DNA of 64,000 bases. Source: Zantedeschia hybrid cultivar. Taxonomy: Eukaryota; Streptophyta; Magnoliopsida; Alismatales; Araceae. Positions 11,040 to 23,546 of the stretch are shown piece after piece. Where the stretch lies: assembly GCA_030544215.1 (NCBI GenBank), contig JARZZO010000004.1, positions 40,723,980-40,787,979 on the forward strand, written 5' to 3'. Numbering within the stretch: the first letter of the stretch is position 1; the number at the start of each line of letters is the position of its first letter. The notes beneath the pieces are model-generated. The model worked only from the letters and a program-made list of their open reading frames with translations. It was not told where the DNA came from and searched no databases. Position numbers and translations under genes: made by a program.

Positions 11040-11360
11040 GGAGTTTTTCTTGCACATGAGATGCAAATGAAGCCAGTTGGTAAGATGTGGGTGAAAATAT
11101 TTAGCTTAAACTTTATGGTTCGTCCTCGATCTGCTAGCCGCAATGCCGGATGTGGGTGAAAATATTTAGCTTAAAGTTTATGTGAAAGGGTTCATTTGGT
11201 TCTGAAGGAGTTTTTCTTGCGCATGAGATGCAAACGAAGCGGGTTGGTAAGATGCAGGTGAAAATGTTTAGGTTAAAGTTTATGGTTCGTCCTCGATCTG
11301 TTAGCCGTGATGCCGTGATGTGGGTGAAAATATTTAGCTTAAAGTTTATGTGAAAGGGTA
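11040..11360. repeat. Two-copy tandem duplication, 167-bp period
   Basis: Copy 1 starts at 11040 and copy 2 at 11207, both with GGAGTTTTTCTTGC followed by CATGAGATGCAAA. Each copy also repeats TGTGGGTGAAAATATTTAGC internally, with one base changed in one instance, so an older short duplication lies inside the newer one. It ends beside the truncated LTR at 11384. Confidence 0.85.
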
Positions 11361-11383
11361 TGTTCTCTTTCGGGGGAGCGATG

Positions 11384-12786
11384 CCGTTAGTTGCGCAAGT
11401 ATCCGACCTCCAACGGTGTCCACGCTATTCTCCAATTGATGGTTTGTCCTCGATCCTTCAACTGGTTCAGCTTTATCACCGATCTTTCTCTTCCATGACG
11501 ATGTCCGTGGCATGTAGGCGGTTACTTGGGCAAGCGAAAACTGAGGCGATGGAGGAGAGAGAGAAGGGGGTGCCCTCTTAGAGGGGGCAGCCAGGAGAGG
11601 GAGAGAGGAGAGGGGCTAGAGCATGATGGGAACCTTGGAGCTTGGCCCAAGGTTCCCTCTTGACTAATATTTATATTTATATTAATTAAGACAGTTTTCT
11701 TAAAAGTCCCTATAATAATATAAATCCCATTTAAATAATATGGACTGAGAATCTTTGTGCGTGTGACCCTCTAGGCCCAAGTGCCAATCTAATCTTTAGC
11801 CAAATAAGCTCAATAACCCCTTACTGACTTAAAATAATTTATTTAATATCTCATATTAATCGACCAAGTCTTCGATCAAGTTGTGTGCCAAGTAACACCG
11901 CATTATCCTGAAAGGCAATGGGGTTCAACAACTTACTCAAGGAACCTTGCCATCATTAGTTACTATATGGATGTAATCCTTCCCTCGCACTAATGCTCTC
12001 AGGTGAAGTTAGGGTATAGTAAGTGTCAAATCCAAATTACTTCACTCACTTGGATCATATGCCGCTAAGCTATGTCAGAAAACACCATTTCCGACACGTT
12101 GTCCTACCCTGGCCAGGGACTCCTGGGCATCATTTTATAGAGCATTCTCTTTTTTAATTATTAAGAGCAAATGATCGCTTATTAATAACACAATTACCTT
12201 CGACAGTATTTTGCTTGACCTGATACCTTAAATGATAAGATCACATGGTAAGAGATCTATAAGCTAAGCTTAAAATCTAAAAGTCCACAAACAAGGTACC
12301 TTTGGTGTCTCAGCTCAAAGGACCAACCACACTATTGTGATGATGAATCAAATTGATTGATAGTTAGGTAATTTACTGTCTAGTGACACATGTCAAATTA
12401 ATTCAGTGAACTCATTAACTAATGAGCACTTACGTGTTCACCTTAATGTTTCCATATAAGTGACTATGAGACCAATCACCTTCACATTTTAAGCAGAAGT
12501 AACATGTACTAGTCTCATTGGATATTTGATGTCCTTCTCAAATATCTTCCGACTAGAAATAATTAAAAATATATATTTATAAGATATTAATCCTATTATT
12601 ATAATCTCATCATAATTTAATATCCAATGCACATATTCATAGACTTCATTGTAAAACATTATATCAGATTACACATAATGATATGAAGCCTTTATTATTA
12701 TTATTAAGAGAACAAGATTGTATAATAGTTATGTGATTGACTTGATGGACATACATAACTAACTAGATTGTGTAGGCCTTATAACA
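11384..12786 (-). repeat. Copia LTR, minus strand, truncated at its 3' end
   Basis: The right edge TTATAACA (TGTTATAAGG on the minus strand) adjoins copia pol. It carries the conserved segment as GCGTGTGACCCTCTAGGCCC near 11757. Alignment with the LTR at 14610 begins at GGAGCGATGCC, so roughly the last 120 bp are missing on the left, next to the 11040 duplication. It is the 3' LTR of the pol fragment at 12787-14609. Confidence 0.8.
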
Positions 12787-14609
12787 TAAAGGAGATACTT
12801 TGATGTGTGGGTGGTATAACAGTTATGGCGAAGGAGTTAGAGTCTTAATTTCTTCAATCCTAACCACTTAATGCATGTGAATGAAGGGGAAGGAGGTAAA
12901 CGGGAGATTGGGATGATAAGTTGATAACTTGGGATTTAGAAACTTTCCCGTAGGCACCTCATTTAATCCTATTAACATCGCAATAGTACTCGATAGTGTA
13001 GAGGCAGTGCAGGCACTGCCTCAGACCGGAGAGGTGTTAGTTATGGGTGTTCATAAAGCCGATCTCATGAGAGATGAAAGCGCCTCATAATATGCTTTAA
13101 CTTTTGATGAGATCATGGCGTTTTCGCTTAAGCAATAGCTCCATTGTTGTCACACAGCAACAAGACTGGAGATGCTTGGCATAATCCCGATGTTAGTGAT
13201 GAATTTCTTCATCCAAACTGCTTTCTTTGCAGCTTCAGTTGTCGAACCGCAGTAATTTCTTGCTTGAAACTTTCCAAGCTTACTGCCCCTCCATTCAATG
13301 CAAATACAAATTTGAAAGTAGACTTGCTATCATTTGGATCATACTAGAAGCTCGAGTCAGTATACCCTCGAGGCTTCAGATCACCTCCTTTATAGACCAT
13401 GAACAATTTTTTTTTATTTTATTTTTTTTTTAAAAACCTAGATTAGACCTTAGGAGAGGGCACCCAATTTCAGAGAAGTTAAATGTTCTTGCTCCACTAA
13501 GGGCTAACTAGGAATGTATCTATAGTCCTTCTCAAGTACTTAAATATAAATTTTATGCCCTTCCAGTGTGTATTACCTGGATCTGCCTAATACCTACTCG
13601 TAACACTTAAAGCATACATCATATCAAACCTAGTACATAGCATGTCGTACATGATAGATCCTATCATTGATGTATAGGATACTCTATTCATGTACTCTCT
13701 TTCTTTAGGAGTCTTAGGGGACTGCTCTTTGGAGAGGATGATTCTGTGTCTCATCATAATGAGACCTCTCTTGGAATTCTTCATGCCAAACCATTTGACA
13801 ATGGTGTCTATATACATGGATTGGGTTAAGCCTACCATCCTCTTGGATATATCTCTATAGATCCATATCCCTAATATGTATGATGCTTCTCTCAAATTCT
13901 TCATTATGAAGTTCTTTAATAGCCATCTTTTAACAGATAACAACATCGCTGCATCATTCCCAATAAGTAAGATGTTATCAACATAATGTACAACAAAAGT
14001 AACTGCACTCCCACTGATCTTCTTGTACACATATGGCTTATCTTCATTCTTAATGAAGTCATAAGATTTTATTATCTCATCAGATCTTATGTTCTAGCTC
14101 CAGAAAGCTTGCTTCAATCTAGAGATAGATCTCTGAAGCTTGCACATTTTATATGAGTACTCTTTAGATATGAAACCCTTAAGTTCTATCATATACACCT
14201 CTTCCTCAAGGTTTCCACTAAAGAAGACAGTTTTTACATCCATCTGCCAAGTCATAATGTGCAGCAATGGTAAGAAGAATTTTAATCAATTTTACCATGG
14301 CAACTGGTGAGAAAGCTCATCATAGTTAATTTCTTGCCTTTGACAATATCCATTTGGTACCAACGTTGCCTTATAAGTGTCAATTCGTCCATTTACACTG
14401 ATCTTTCTCTTAAAGATCCATTTGCAGCCAATAGGCACTATACCTTCTAACAAATCCTCCAAGTTCCAAGCTTGGTTAGTGTACATAGACTAGATTTCAT
14501 AATTTAGATCTTCTAGCCATTTCTTAGCTTTTGGGTTCTTAATAACCTCTTGGTAGGTCTTGGGATCATCCTCCTCATTATAAGATTTATAAGTATCAGG
14601 ATGAGATGA
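12787..14609 (-). pseudogene. Ty1/copia pol fragment: RT and RNase H, heavily mutated
   Basis: Minus-strand RT pieces: EDDPKTYQEV then SMYTNQAWNLEDL, VPIGCKWIFKRK, VHYVDNILLIGNDA (the YVDD box decayed to YVDN) and MVGLTQSMYIDTIVKWFGMK. RNase H remnants near 13140-13380 show GYTDSSF and CDNNG, with frameshifts and stops throughout. It is closely related to the plus-strand copia pol at 5784-7562. Cut on the right by the LTR at 14610. Confidence 0.88.
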
Positions 14610-14942
14610 TGAAGAACGCAATAGAAATAGTGAACAAAAATCGATCCCACCTCCCGATCTATTTCAGATAAAAACGAACAAAATGCGGTAATCAGACATC
14701 ACCTCATGCGGATTCGAATCTGCATCCGAGTTGTTTCGAAGGAGCGATGCCACAATCCGCGCACGTGCCCGGCCACCAGCAGTATCCACGTGATCCTCAC
14801 TAGATGGTTCATCTGTGGCGCATTCGCGTCGATCTTGTCTCCACGGCGGTGCCCGCAGTGGGCAGGTAGAGCTCCCGACAATTGAAAAGTAGAAGCGATG
14901 GAGTGGAGCAGCAGGTGGCATCCTGTATAGGTTGCACAGCTC

Positions 14943-14994
<52 letters not shown>

Positions 14995-16037
14995 ATGGCT
15001 TGGTCCGAGGAAACTCTAGAGCTTGGCCCAGAGTTCCCGCTCAGCACTTATTTATATTAAATCGACGCGACTTTTTACAAAAGCCTTCAAATTAATATAA
15101 AACCTACTTAAAAACCATTAGCTGAGAATCTTTGTGCGTGTGACCCTCTAGGCTAACCTACTTACATTAATTAATTAATCTACCAAATTAATATCACACA
15201 TATTGATTGGTTCAACAACTCGCTTAAGGAACCTATTCGTCAATAATTACGGTATGACTATAATCCTTTATCCATACAATGCTCCCGAGTCAACCTAGGG
15301 CATGGTCAATTGTCAAACCGTAAACAGTCAACTCACCCAGATTAGATGTTATTGTACTATATCAGAAAACTCCTTTTATGATATAGTGTCTGCTCTAGTC
15401 AGAGACTCTTGTGCATCATTCCTAGAGCATTCTCTCTCTCATTATCAAGAGCGAATGATCCCTATTGAACACTCAATCACCATCGAAGATATTCTACTGA
15501 GCTTGATCGGTTGACTAATTAAGGACGCCATGGTCAAAGATCTATAAGCTAAGGTCAAAGCTTAGAAGTATACCAACAAGATATCTTTGGTGTCTCATGT
15601 CTAAGGACAACCATGCAACTGTGACATTGAATCAAGCTAGCTGACAGTCAGGTAAACTACCATCCAACGATTCAAGTTAGAACAATTCAATGAACTCATT
15701 CTCCAATGAGCACATGTATGCTTGCCTTAGTGTCCCCACACATGTGACAATGAGACCAGTCACCCTCATCATATGAGCAGGCATAGCACACATCAATCTA
15801 TTAATGAGCAAGTGTCTTTAATATCCTATGACTGGGAATAGTTTAGGATTATGGTCAGAAATATTAGTCTTATTATTACAATCTCATTGTGATCCAATAT
15901 TCTCACATAATCCCATAGACTTCATTATCATAATTCGTCAAACACCAATCTTCACAATGAATTAACTATCATTTATTAGTGAACTAGAATGTACATAGGT
16001 GCCTGATAATTGGCTTTGAGAACACCTATTTTCAACA
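14610..16037 (-). repeat. Copia LTR, minus strand
   Basis: The right edge is TGTTGAAAATAGG on the minus strand, preceded by the purine-rich AAGTAGAAGAA tract and RNase H coding sequence. The left edge is placed at TGAAGAACGC, where pol reading from the neighbouring fragment stops. It contains the conserved GTGTGACCCTCTAGG segment near 15137 and a long GA microsatellite. Confidence 0.8.
14946..14990. repeat. GA microsatellite
   Basis: About 22 uninterrupted GA units in the leader part of the LTR, where the related LTRs have a shorter CT/GA tract. Confidence 0.95.
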
Positions 16038-16726
16038 TTCTTCTACTTGGACTAAAATCGAACACTTATATGTTTGACCTCCATCAAACCTAGGTGACAC
16101 TCATGCATAGCCTGTGTCTAAGGCTTAGTCAGTGGATCTACTAGATTATCTACAAATGTAACCCTTTTCATTATGATACCTCCTCTGTAAATGATCTTTC
16201 TGATCAGGTGAAAGTGTCTCAGAATTTTTTGCAACTTCTGATGAGACCGTGACTCTTTCGCTAATGAATTATTGCTACTGTTTCCACACAACAACGGGAT
16301 AGGATCGAAAGTATTTATAACTACTCTGAGTTCAGAGATAAACTCCTTCATCCACACTATTCTAGCAATAATGTACCTGTGTACGTCGTTGAGTTAGAAC
16401 TTGACATAAATCTGATTGGAGGCTTGAGTCAGTGCAACCTCGCAACTTCAAATCATTTCCTCTAGGTGCCAAGAGCACATTCTAAGTTCTTCTCAAGTAC
16501 AAAAGAAATATTTTACTACCGTCTCACAAAGTTCTCCTAGACCGGTCTGATACCTATTTATAACATTTATTGCACACATTGTATCAGACACAATACATAT
16601 GATCTCTCTTCAAGAGTCTTAAGGAACATTTCCTTAGAGAGATTAATTTCACGTCTCAACAATACAAGATCTCCTTTGAAATTCATCATGGCAAACATTT
16701 TGACATTTCGGTCAATGTATTTGGAT
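16038..16726 (-). pseudogene. Ty1/copia RT end and RNase H fragment
   Basis: The minus strand shows KSKYIDRNVKMFAMMNFKG, then LSKEMFLKTLEERSY, and after damage LLCGNSSNNSLAKESRSHQK and VDNLVDPLTKP, which are the last RT segment and RNase H of a copia element. A polypurine tract (about 16038-16050) and LTR follow directly. Gag to mid-RT are missing: the LTR at 16727 begins in the middle of the RT region. Confidence 0.85.
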
Positions 16727-18304
16727 TTAGTAGAACGCAGCAGAAAATAAAATCGATTCCTTTGTATCGGTTGCTGGGATCGTAAAACGGACAATAAAAT
16801 AAACGCGGGAAGAACGGTTCTTCACCTTTGCGGGGTTTCGAATCTCCCGTGGATGATTCCGGCTCAGTAATCGCGCACGCGCACGATCTCTAGAGGTATC
16901 CACATGAGCTCCTATTGCAGACGCGATTTCCTCCTCGACTTGAGTGCTCCGACCAGATCTCAAATCCACCGTACGCAGAAAGAGACAGATCTACTCCTAG
17001 AGAGAGAGAAGGAGAGAGAGAAAGGAGATAGAGAATCTTGGGGTGAGTAATTCGTCCAACCAACTTTTACCCCTCCCCTTGGCCTCCTTATATAAGAAAT
17101 AAGGATAAGCACAATGATTAATCCTCATGATTATCCAAGAGTTTGGCCTTGGATAAATCTCCATTAAATCTTCATGTTTATTCTGCGGCTTTTCATAAAA
17201 ACCCAGATAAGCATGAAATTTAACGTCTCTCACCGTCTGACGAGAACTCTTATGTGTGTGACCCTCTAGGCCCATATATCAATCCGGTTTCAGGCCCATT
17301 AAACTTAGAACTAATTCTAGAGTTTAATATTTATTAATTAACATTTAAACATCATATGTTAAATGATTAATTTAATAAACAAGTGGTTTATCATCTGATG
17401 ATTAATTCACTTGGCCTTCTGATCATGAACGGTACCAAACACTACCTCATGATCCCAGAAGATATAAGGGATATTGTTCCCTTCATTTGAACCTTTCCGT
17501 CTGTAGATATCGCACAGATAAAAAATCCTTCACTCATCCAATGTCCCAATAACGCAAGGGTATGGTTTTATAGTCAAACCCTCTATCACATAATTTAGAT
17601 GGATTCCAGCACTCAGTTAATTTCTAGAAAGACATCTCTTTCATTTGACCCTGGTCAGGGATTTCTGTGTACACATCCATAGGACATTCTCTCTCCAGTC
17701 TTATACCAAGAGTGAGTGATCCCTTGTTGTTCACTCAATTACCTTCGCAAGCTTTCCACTGTATCTGAGAGACCGACTATCGTGGGCTTAATGCTTAAAG
17801 TCCACAAGTCAGAGAATCAAGACACAATGGTCCACAAACAAGGTATCATTGGTGACTCAGGTCAAAGGACCAACTGTGCTACTGCAACGATTGAATTTCC
17901 TAGTTGACTAATAGGTATAATTACCATCCAGGAATTCTTATTTGGGTCTGTTCAGTGAACTCATTCTCCAATGAGCACCCACAAGTTTGTCTTAGTGTCA
18001 CCACACGAGTGAATGTGAGATCATTCACCCTCATCACATGAGCAGACATAACTTGTGTCGATCTTGTCGGATATTTAATGTCCATCTCAAATATCCTATG
18101 ATCAAAAACTGTTTAAGACAAATGACTAAGGATATTGATCTCACTATCATGATCTCATCATGATTCAATATCCCACACATTTGTCTACGGACCTTCATTA
18201 TGATAGTCAATTTGCAAGAACTATAAATGAAGAAATAATTGCCTTTATTAATAATCTGAACTAGAATGTACAATGATTGGCTTTGAGGCCACCCAATTCT
18301 ATCA
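16727..18304 (-). repeat. Copia LTR, minus strand
   Basis: The right edge ATTCTATCA gives TGATAGAATTGGGTGGCC on the minus strand. The left edge is near TAGAACGCAGCAG and lacks a clean TG. It carries the conserved GTGTGACCCTCTAGGCCC segment near 17255. Its first bases resemble the solo LTR at 54839 (TCAAAGCCAATC) more than its neighbours, so the LTRs in this chain belong to different subfamilies. Confidence 0.75.
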
Positions 18305-19344
18305 GCATCCTCATCGATTTATCTATTGCCCAGCTATGTATAACTCAAGGGGGGGTGAATGGGTTTTCAAAAAAAATTAAATAAAGACTAACTTAAGTAA
18401 ACTGCGAAATGAAATCTAATTGGACAGAGGGTGGGAGAAATAAGGAACAAACACATAATGAACACAGAGATTTATACTGGTTCGGTCTTTCTAGGCCTAC
18501 GTCTAGTCCCTAAGCGACCTCTTGGGATTTTCACTTTGCAAGGTATAAACCCCTTGCCGGTTATCAACAACACCCTTCATACAAGCAGGTTTTCCCTTTC
18601 AACAAAGGGGAACAACACCTTGTACGCTAGGTAGGTCTTTCCTTTCAACAAAGGGGAACACACCATGCACACTAGGCAGGTCTTCTCTTCCACAACTAGG
18701 AAGAGGACTTACAACACCTATAATGTTAACGTGAGTACATAAATGCTTCTTGATAGGCTAATATATAATATAACACAAAAAGCACAAATCAAAATTAAAA
18801 AGCTGTAAATAAAAGATGCAGTGCTTGATCTTGTTGGTGGCCCGAGAGTTGGTAATGCACAATGAACTTGAAGCTTTCTTTCTCAAACTGTCTCTTGAAT
18901 ATGAAGAAGGCTCTTTTAGATGTAGCAATGGAAGCCTTCTTCTTTTTCAGTTGGGCTCTCTCTTTTCTTTTGAATCTCTCTGTGTTATACCCTTATTGTG
19001 GCTCTCGGTCACTATCTATCTTCCATGCCTTTATGTATTTTGAAGCTTTAAAGTGCAGGGCATATATATTGTCTTCAGAATTTGCCCGTTAGACAGCAGA
19101 ATAGGATCCGTTAGACAGCAAGTATTGATTTGTTTGGTGAAGGTTTCCCATTGAGTCTAACGTTTGAATTTCTTCAGATAAATCAGAATATTATATTGTC
19201 CAAAAAGGTTCTCATTGACCAGGTTCCTATAGTCTATAATAACTCAGGTGTATCCATAGACTGGTTGATAAACTTCTTGTCAAAAACTTGAAACAGAAAG
19301 TTACACAAAAAAGGCAACCATACTTTTTCTGCCTAGTCTATTAG
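18305..19344. other. Non-coding dispersed-repeat sequence
   Basis: It contains CTCAAGGGGGGGTGAATGGG and, 130 bp on, TTTATACTGGTTCGGTC. I recall this combination from the non-coding parts of plant SIRE-type copia elements, but I see no coding sequence or boundaries to confirm that. The rest is AT-rich with two direct repeats (next entry). Confidence 0.35.
18585..18680. repeat. Two direct repeats of about 47 bp
   Basis: Both contain CCTTTCAACAAAGGGGAACA followed by a short variable part and CTAGG. The second copy differs at several positions. Confidence 0.75.
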
Positions 19345-20290
19345 TGTAACGACTTGCCACCCTATAATTAGAGATCCAATTACTAAATGGATGCCGAATC
19401 ATTAAAATTTGGAGCCAAACCAGGATCTCGATAAGTGTGGAAAATAAATGATAAACTAAGCTAAACATTCTACATCACATCGAATTGTAAAGGAAGTGCG
19501 GCAATTAAAAATTATTAAAATTCAACTTGACTCAGGAAATAATTACATATTCCAACTAAAAAGAAATAATTATGCATACAGGTCAGAAAAGAAAATAACA
19601 ACTACATCGAAGCATACCTCGGAACAGTGGCTGCTAGTGCGCAACTCGAGACGAAAACCTCCACGCTACGCCTGCCTAGAACCCTCTCCTAAAAATCGCA
19701 AGGGTGAGTCTCATCGAAATGGACTCAGTAGGGATCCTCCGATCCCCATCACCCACTCACACACCCACAAGTGCAACAACACAAATATAGACAATTAAAT
19801 AAGTAAAGCAGTAAACACAACTCCCAAGATTCCCAAATTCCGATATAAAATACATACATTTGTAAATGCAACATGCACAACTCTAAAACCGCTCCACCAC
19901 GGAGTCCAAAACCAACGTCTCGGCTAAAGCAGAAAGCAGAAAGCACGGACCCGTTGGGATGGAACAACAACCCCTCGGATAGCGTGCTGACTATTCCGGC
20001 CTATCTAGCCCTAGGTGGTTCTGCTCCTCCTAGCCACGAGTGACACTTCGAATGTACCACTCCTACACCGATACTAGCTATACCCCAGGATACACCAGGT
20101 GACCCTCTCTATAGGCGTCACCCCACCACTCCCACACCGGCGTTGTGTCACTCCCATACCGACACAGGTGCCTAAACGCTAACAACTGTCACTCTATGTA
20201 AGGACTGAGGTTTCGGGTTCTGTATTCGGGTCGGGTTCGGACCGGATCCCCTGGTTTGGACCCTGAGGGGGGGGTCTTGAGAGTTCAGAC

Positions 20291-20624
20291 TGAATGACGT
20301 CTGCACTGCTCGACGCCTTTCAAAAGGCGTCAGGGTGTGTGGACGCCATTTAGGTCCGCTTGCTGTTATGCCACGTGTGCGCCACGTGGGCGGGTTTCGG
20401 GCCGCGAGAGTACGGCCCCTGTCACATCGTCTGAACGGCGTCCAGGTAGGTCGACGCGATTCAGATTGCGACCCTGCGGTGTCAGTGTGCGGCGTCAGAG
20501 CGTTGTCAGTACGGCCTGTCCTGTCGTCTGAACGGCGTCCGCGGTGAGCGACGCGTTTCAGAGTGCTGTCAGTACGGCCCGTCCTGTCAGACTGATTGGC
20601 GTCTGCCTCGATCGACGCGTTTTA
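20291..20624. repeat. Cluster of five 32-bp GCGTC inverted-repeat sites
   Basis: Sites start at 20291, 20321, 20432, 20529 and 20593. Each has an 11-base half-site, 10 unconserved bases and the inverted half-site, for example TGAACGGCGTC, N10, GACGCGATTCA at 20432. The first two overlap by 2 bp and are offset by 30 bp. Confidence 0.9.
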
Positions 20625-20639
20625 GCTAGATTCAGATTG

Positions 20640-20925
20640 ACCCCGCGAGCCTCCCCTTCTTTCCCTCATTTTTGCCTTCACCCTCTCTCTCTTCGCCCTC
20701 TCCTTTCCCTCCGCCCTCCTTCCATCCTTCCCTTCCTCTTCTTCCTCTTCCATCACTCCATAACCTCCTTACCTCTCACCTCTACCTCCACCACCTCCTT
20801 CGTGGCGTTCCATTCTCCGGACGGCGGCCGACGTCCCGGTGGAGTGGCAGCGTCCTCGAGGGTACCGGCGGCGGTCTACGGTGCGGCGAGTCGGCGGCAT
20901 GGAGCTTGGAGGAGTTCAAGAACCG
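20640..20925 (+). other. CT-rich leader and possible first exon in the inner unit
   Basis: A CT-rich stretch (20645-20790) leads into a GC-rich frame ending ...SLEEFKN just before a possible donor GGTAGG (GT at 20926). The outer unit has a homologous reverse-strand segment with the same frame and donor: HHLLR, SGRR, TS-WS and SAA-S-EEFK are shared. No domain is recognised and no downstream exon was found. It could be a real exon conserved in the family or a chance frame in GC-rich DNA. Confidence 0.35.
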
Positions 20926-21170
20926 GTAGGGGGACGAACCTTGCATGTGTTGCTCGTGTTTTCCTTGGCGTGACATGATGTGTTTGGGCTAGATTGAGCA
21001 TGTTTAGGGGGTTTCCTTGTGGGAATGGCTGTGTTTGTGAACGTGGATTCATAGCATGCTTGTGGTGGTTGAGTTCCTCTTCCTCCCCTTCTTGTTTTGG
21101 GGCTTTTTCGGAGTGTTTGGGGTTAAGGGAGAAACCCTCGGTTCGAACCAGAGAACCAGGTTTCTGGCGC

Positions 21171-21528
21171 TAAACGGCGTCGTGCCTGGTCGACGCCTTT
21201 TAGAAGGACGTCAGGACAGTACGACGCCTTTTATGGCAGAAACCTCCATGTTCGATGTTTCACGAGTTAGGGGGTCTGGCGCTAAATGACGTCATGGATG
21301 GACGACGCCTTTTAGAAGGACGTCGGGCCATCATGACGCCATTTAGGCAGGAAATCACCCCGACTGAGGGTCTGCAAATCTGGAATTTCAGTGTGAATGG
21401 CGTCTGTGGACCTGGACGCGTTTTTAAGGGCGACTCCCTGTGTAGACGCATTTCAAGGAATAATCTGACTTTTAAAATGAACCTGTCTGAGGGGCTTGAA
21501 TGGCGTCGACCTCGGTCCACGCAATTCA
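21171..21528. repeat. Cluster of seven 32-bp GCGTC inverted-repeat sites
   Basis: Sites start at 21171, 21202, 21283, 21314, 21394, 21424 and 21497. The first six form three overlapping pairs offset by 30-31 bp. All keep the 11-10-11 layout. Confidence 0.9.
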
Positions 21529-23066
21529 AGACAGAACTGTCTAAGTGCTGGTTTTAACATGTGTTTCACTGTTGGGCGGTTCAAATGCATGCTTTACGTT
21601 GTACACTGAGACTGAGGACTTCTGCATGAATGGAATTACATTATGTTACATGTGTGTATGTGCTTATACGACTGTGGATCGGAATGACTGTGGTTTACGT
21701 TTGTCACCATGGACCGATGGGGACAGGGTCATGGTGTCTGTGAGGCATTGTGCCGTACCGGTGGGAGAAGGGGTACATGTTGTGGTTTACCTTTGGCTGA
21801 GGGAAGCAGAACCACCTTGAACCCGTCGGGCCGGAGTAGCCGGTGCGCTATCCGAGGGGTTGCTGCTTGGTCTCAGCGGGTCGGGGTTTCCCTGTTTGTC
21901 GTGGCAGCTTCCGGCGCGTTTCTTGCTGTGGAGCTGGTTGTGGTACTGTTGGAGTTGTTTTACCCCTGTAGCCACTGGGCCTGATGTGACCTTTGATCAA
22001 GGTTACGAGTGGTACCCTTAGCCCTTTGGCCTAACGCAGCCCGGGAGGTTAGGGTTGTGGGTAGTTCCTGTAGCTTCGGCTTGACGGGGGTTCGCCGGTC
22101 CCCAGGGCCCTCCTGAAGCGCTGAGGCCTAGCGTGGAGGCAATCCGGTTGGTAGGACAGTAGTCTAGACTGCTTGTGTGCACACGTAGCTGGGCAGTGGC
22201 GGTACACTGGTCCCAGCTAGTCCTAGTTTGACTCACTGCCTCACCCTACAGTGCTCCGGAACACTGTAGGGGTGGACAGGCGTGAGCAGTGGTGGTAGTG
22301 TTGGGAGGCGACGTTTTACTTCGGTCGTCAGTGTGGTTCAGTCGCTTGTGGACTTTGGCTGGGAGACGTGACTCTGTGTTGGGTTCTTCGGGTTACTTAG
22401 AACTGTTCTTGCTACACCGCTTATCGTACGTTTCTTATCAGATTTGGGTGCTGTGTTTACTGCTTTACTTAATTGCCATATATCTGTGTTATTACACTTG
22501 TGGGTGTGTGAGTGGGAGGCAGGGGATCGGATGATCCCTACTGAGCCCAATTCTGGTGTGGCTCACTCCCTGCGGTTTCAGGTGTGGACCTCGCGGCGTG
22601 TGGTGCCTTCTTGGTGTGCGGACCAGCAGCTGTCTCAGTTCCGGGGTATGCCCTGACGTTGTTGTACTTTCCTTCTGCCTGTACTTATTTAATTTGTTGG
22701 ACCATGTAATTATTGTTGGACTGTATACGGACATTGTTATCTTCCTTCCTGCGCACTTGTTATACCTTTGTAGTCCGTGTGATTGTTATATTTAGCCTTG
22801 TTTAGCACTTACTCCTCCAGATGTGTTGTGTGAGATCCGGGTGTGAACCCATAGTTAATGGGCCGACATCTATTTAGTGATCGGGTCTCCGGTCATAGGA
22901 TGGCGGGTCGTTACACTCTAGGTCCACAATCGCACAAAACACAACACAGTTTGATCCGGTCACGTGGAAACCTTCGTCCTCGAAGTACGGTATCGAACAT
23001 GCATTTATCCAAATTATCTAATAATGTAAACACATGTTAATAGCATGAATTAATGGAGTTCTGTCT

Positions 23067-23293
23067 TGAATTGCATCGCCCGTGGCCGACGTCATTCAAG
23101 ACCCCTAAACTGATTCAGTTTTTCACAGGCGTTGGAACCCAGGGATACTGGCCTGAATGACATCGCCCATGGCCAATGTTATTCAGCTCTTTATCCCACG
23201 TTGGTCTCGGGAACCAGGAAATTGGGCCGTTAAATTGCGTCACGTGGTCTTGACGTTATTCTAAATGGCGTCACCTAGTCTCGACACCATTTA
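23067..23293. repeat. Four 32-bp GCGTC sites in the outer unit
   Basis: Sites start at 23067, 23154, 23231 and 23262. Several have C-to-T changes in the core (GCATC, AATGT), as expected of an older, methylated copy. The last two overlap and are offset by 31 bp. Confidence 0.85.
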
Positions 23294-23546
23294 ATGCCCG
23301 AAACTGCGTTCCACCGAGCCAAACTGAGGGATCCTCTTCTCCCCCAAAACACTAAAAAAAACACAAGGAAGATAAGGGGAGAGGCCCAACAATCGAATTT
23401 ACTTCCCAAAAAATCAAAAATGTCTATTTTCATCAAAAATCCCTTAAAACATGCTTTTCTACCCAAAAACCTCCACACACAACACATGCTTTAAAGCGGG
23501 GGAAAAACATGATTTTAAACAAATACAACGAAGATCGTCACCCTAC

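Larger units (their letters stand above)
20197..22915. mobile_element. Solo-LTR-like unit (inner), inserted in inverse orientation
   Basis: It begins TGTAAGGACT and ends GGGTCGTTACA, flanked by the perfect 5-bp duplication CTCTA (20192-20196 and 22916-22920). Its reverse complement matches the outer unit on both sides of the insertion: 22915 back to about 21700 aligns with 19345-20191, and about 21700 back to 20280 aligns with 22921-24100. At 2719 bp it is longer than the outer copy. It carries twelve 32-bp GCGTC sites in two clusters around a GC-rich segment. Confidence 0.88.

Noticed and set aside
20335..20978. Overlapping GC-rich open frames as a host gene
   Set aside because: They overlap in several frames on both strands in a CpG-rich part of a duplicated solo unit. 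Only the short segment before the donor at 20926 is conserved between copies, and no domain is visible.
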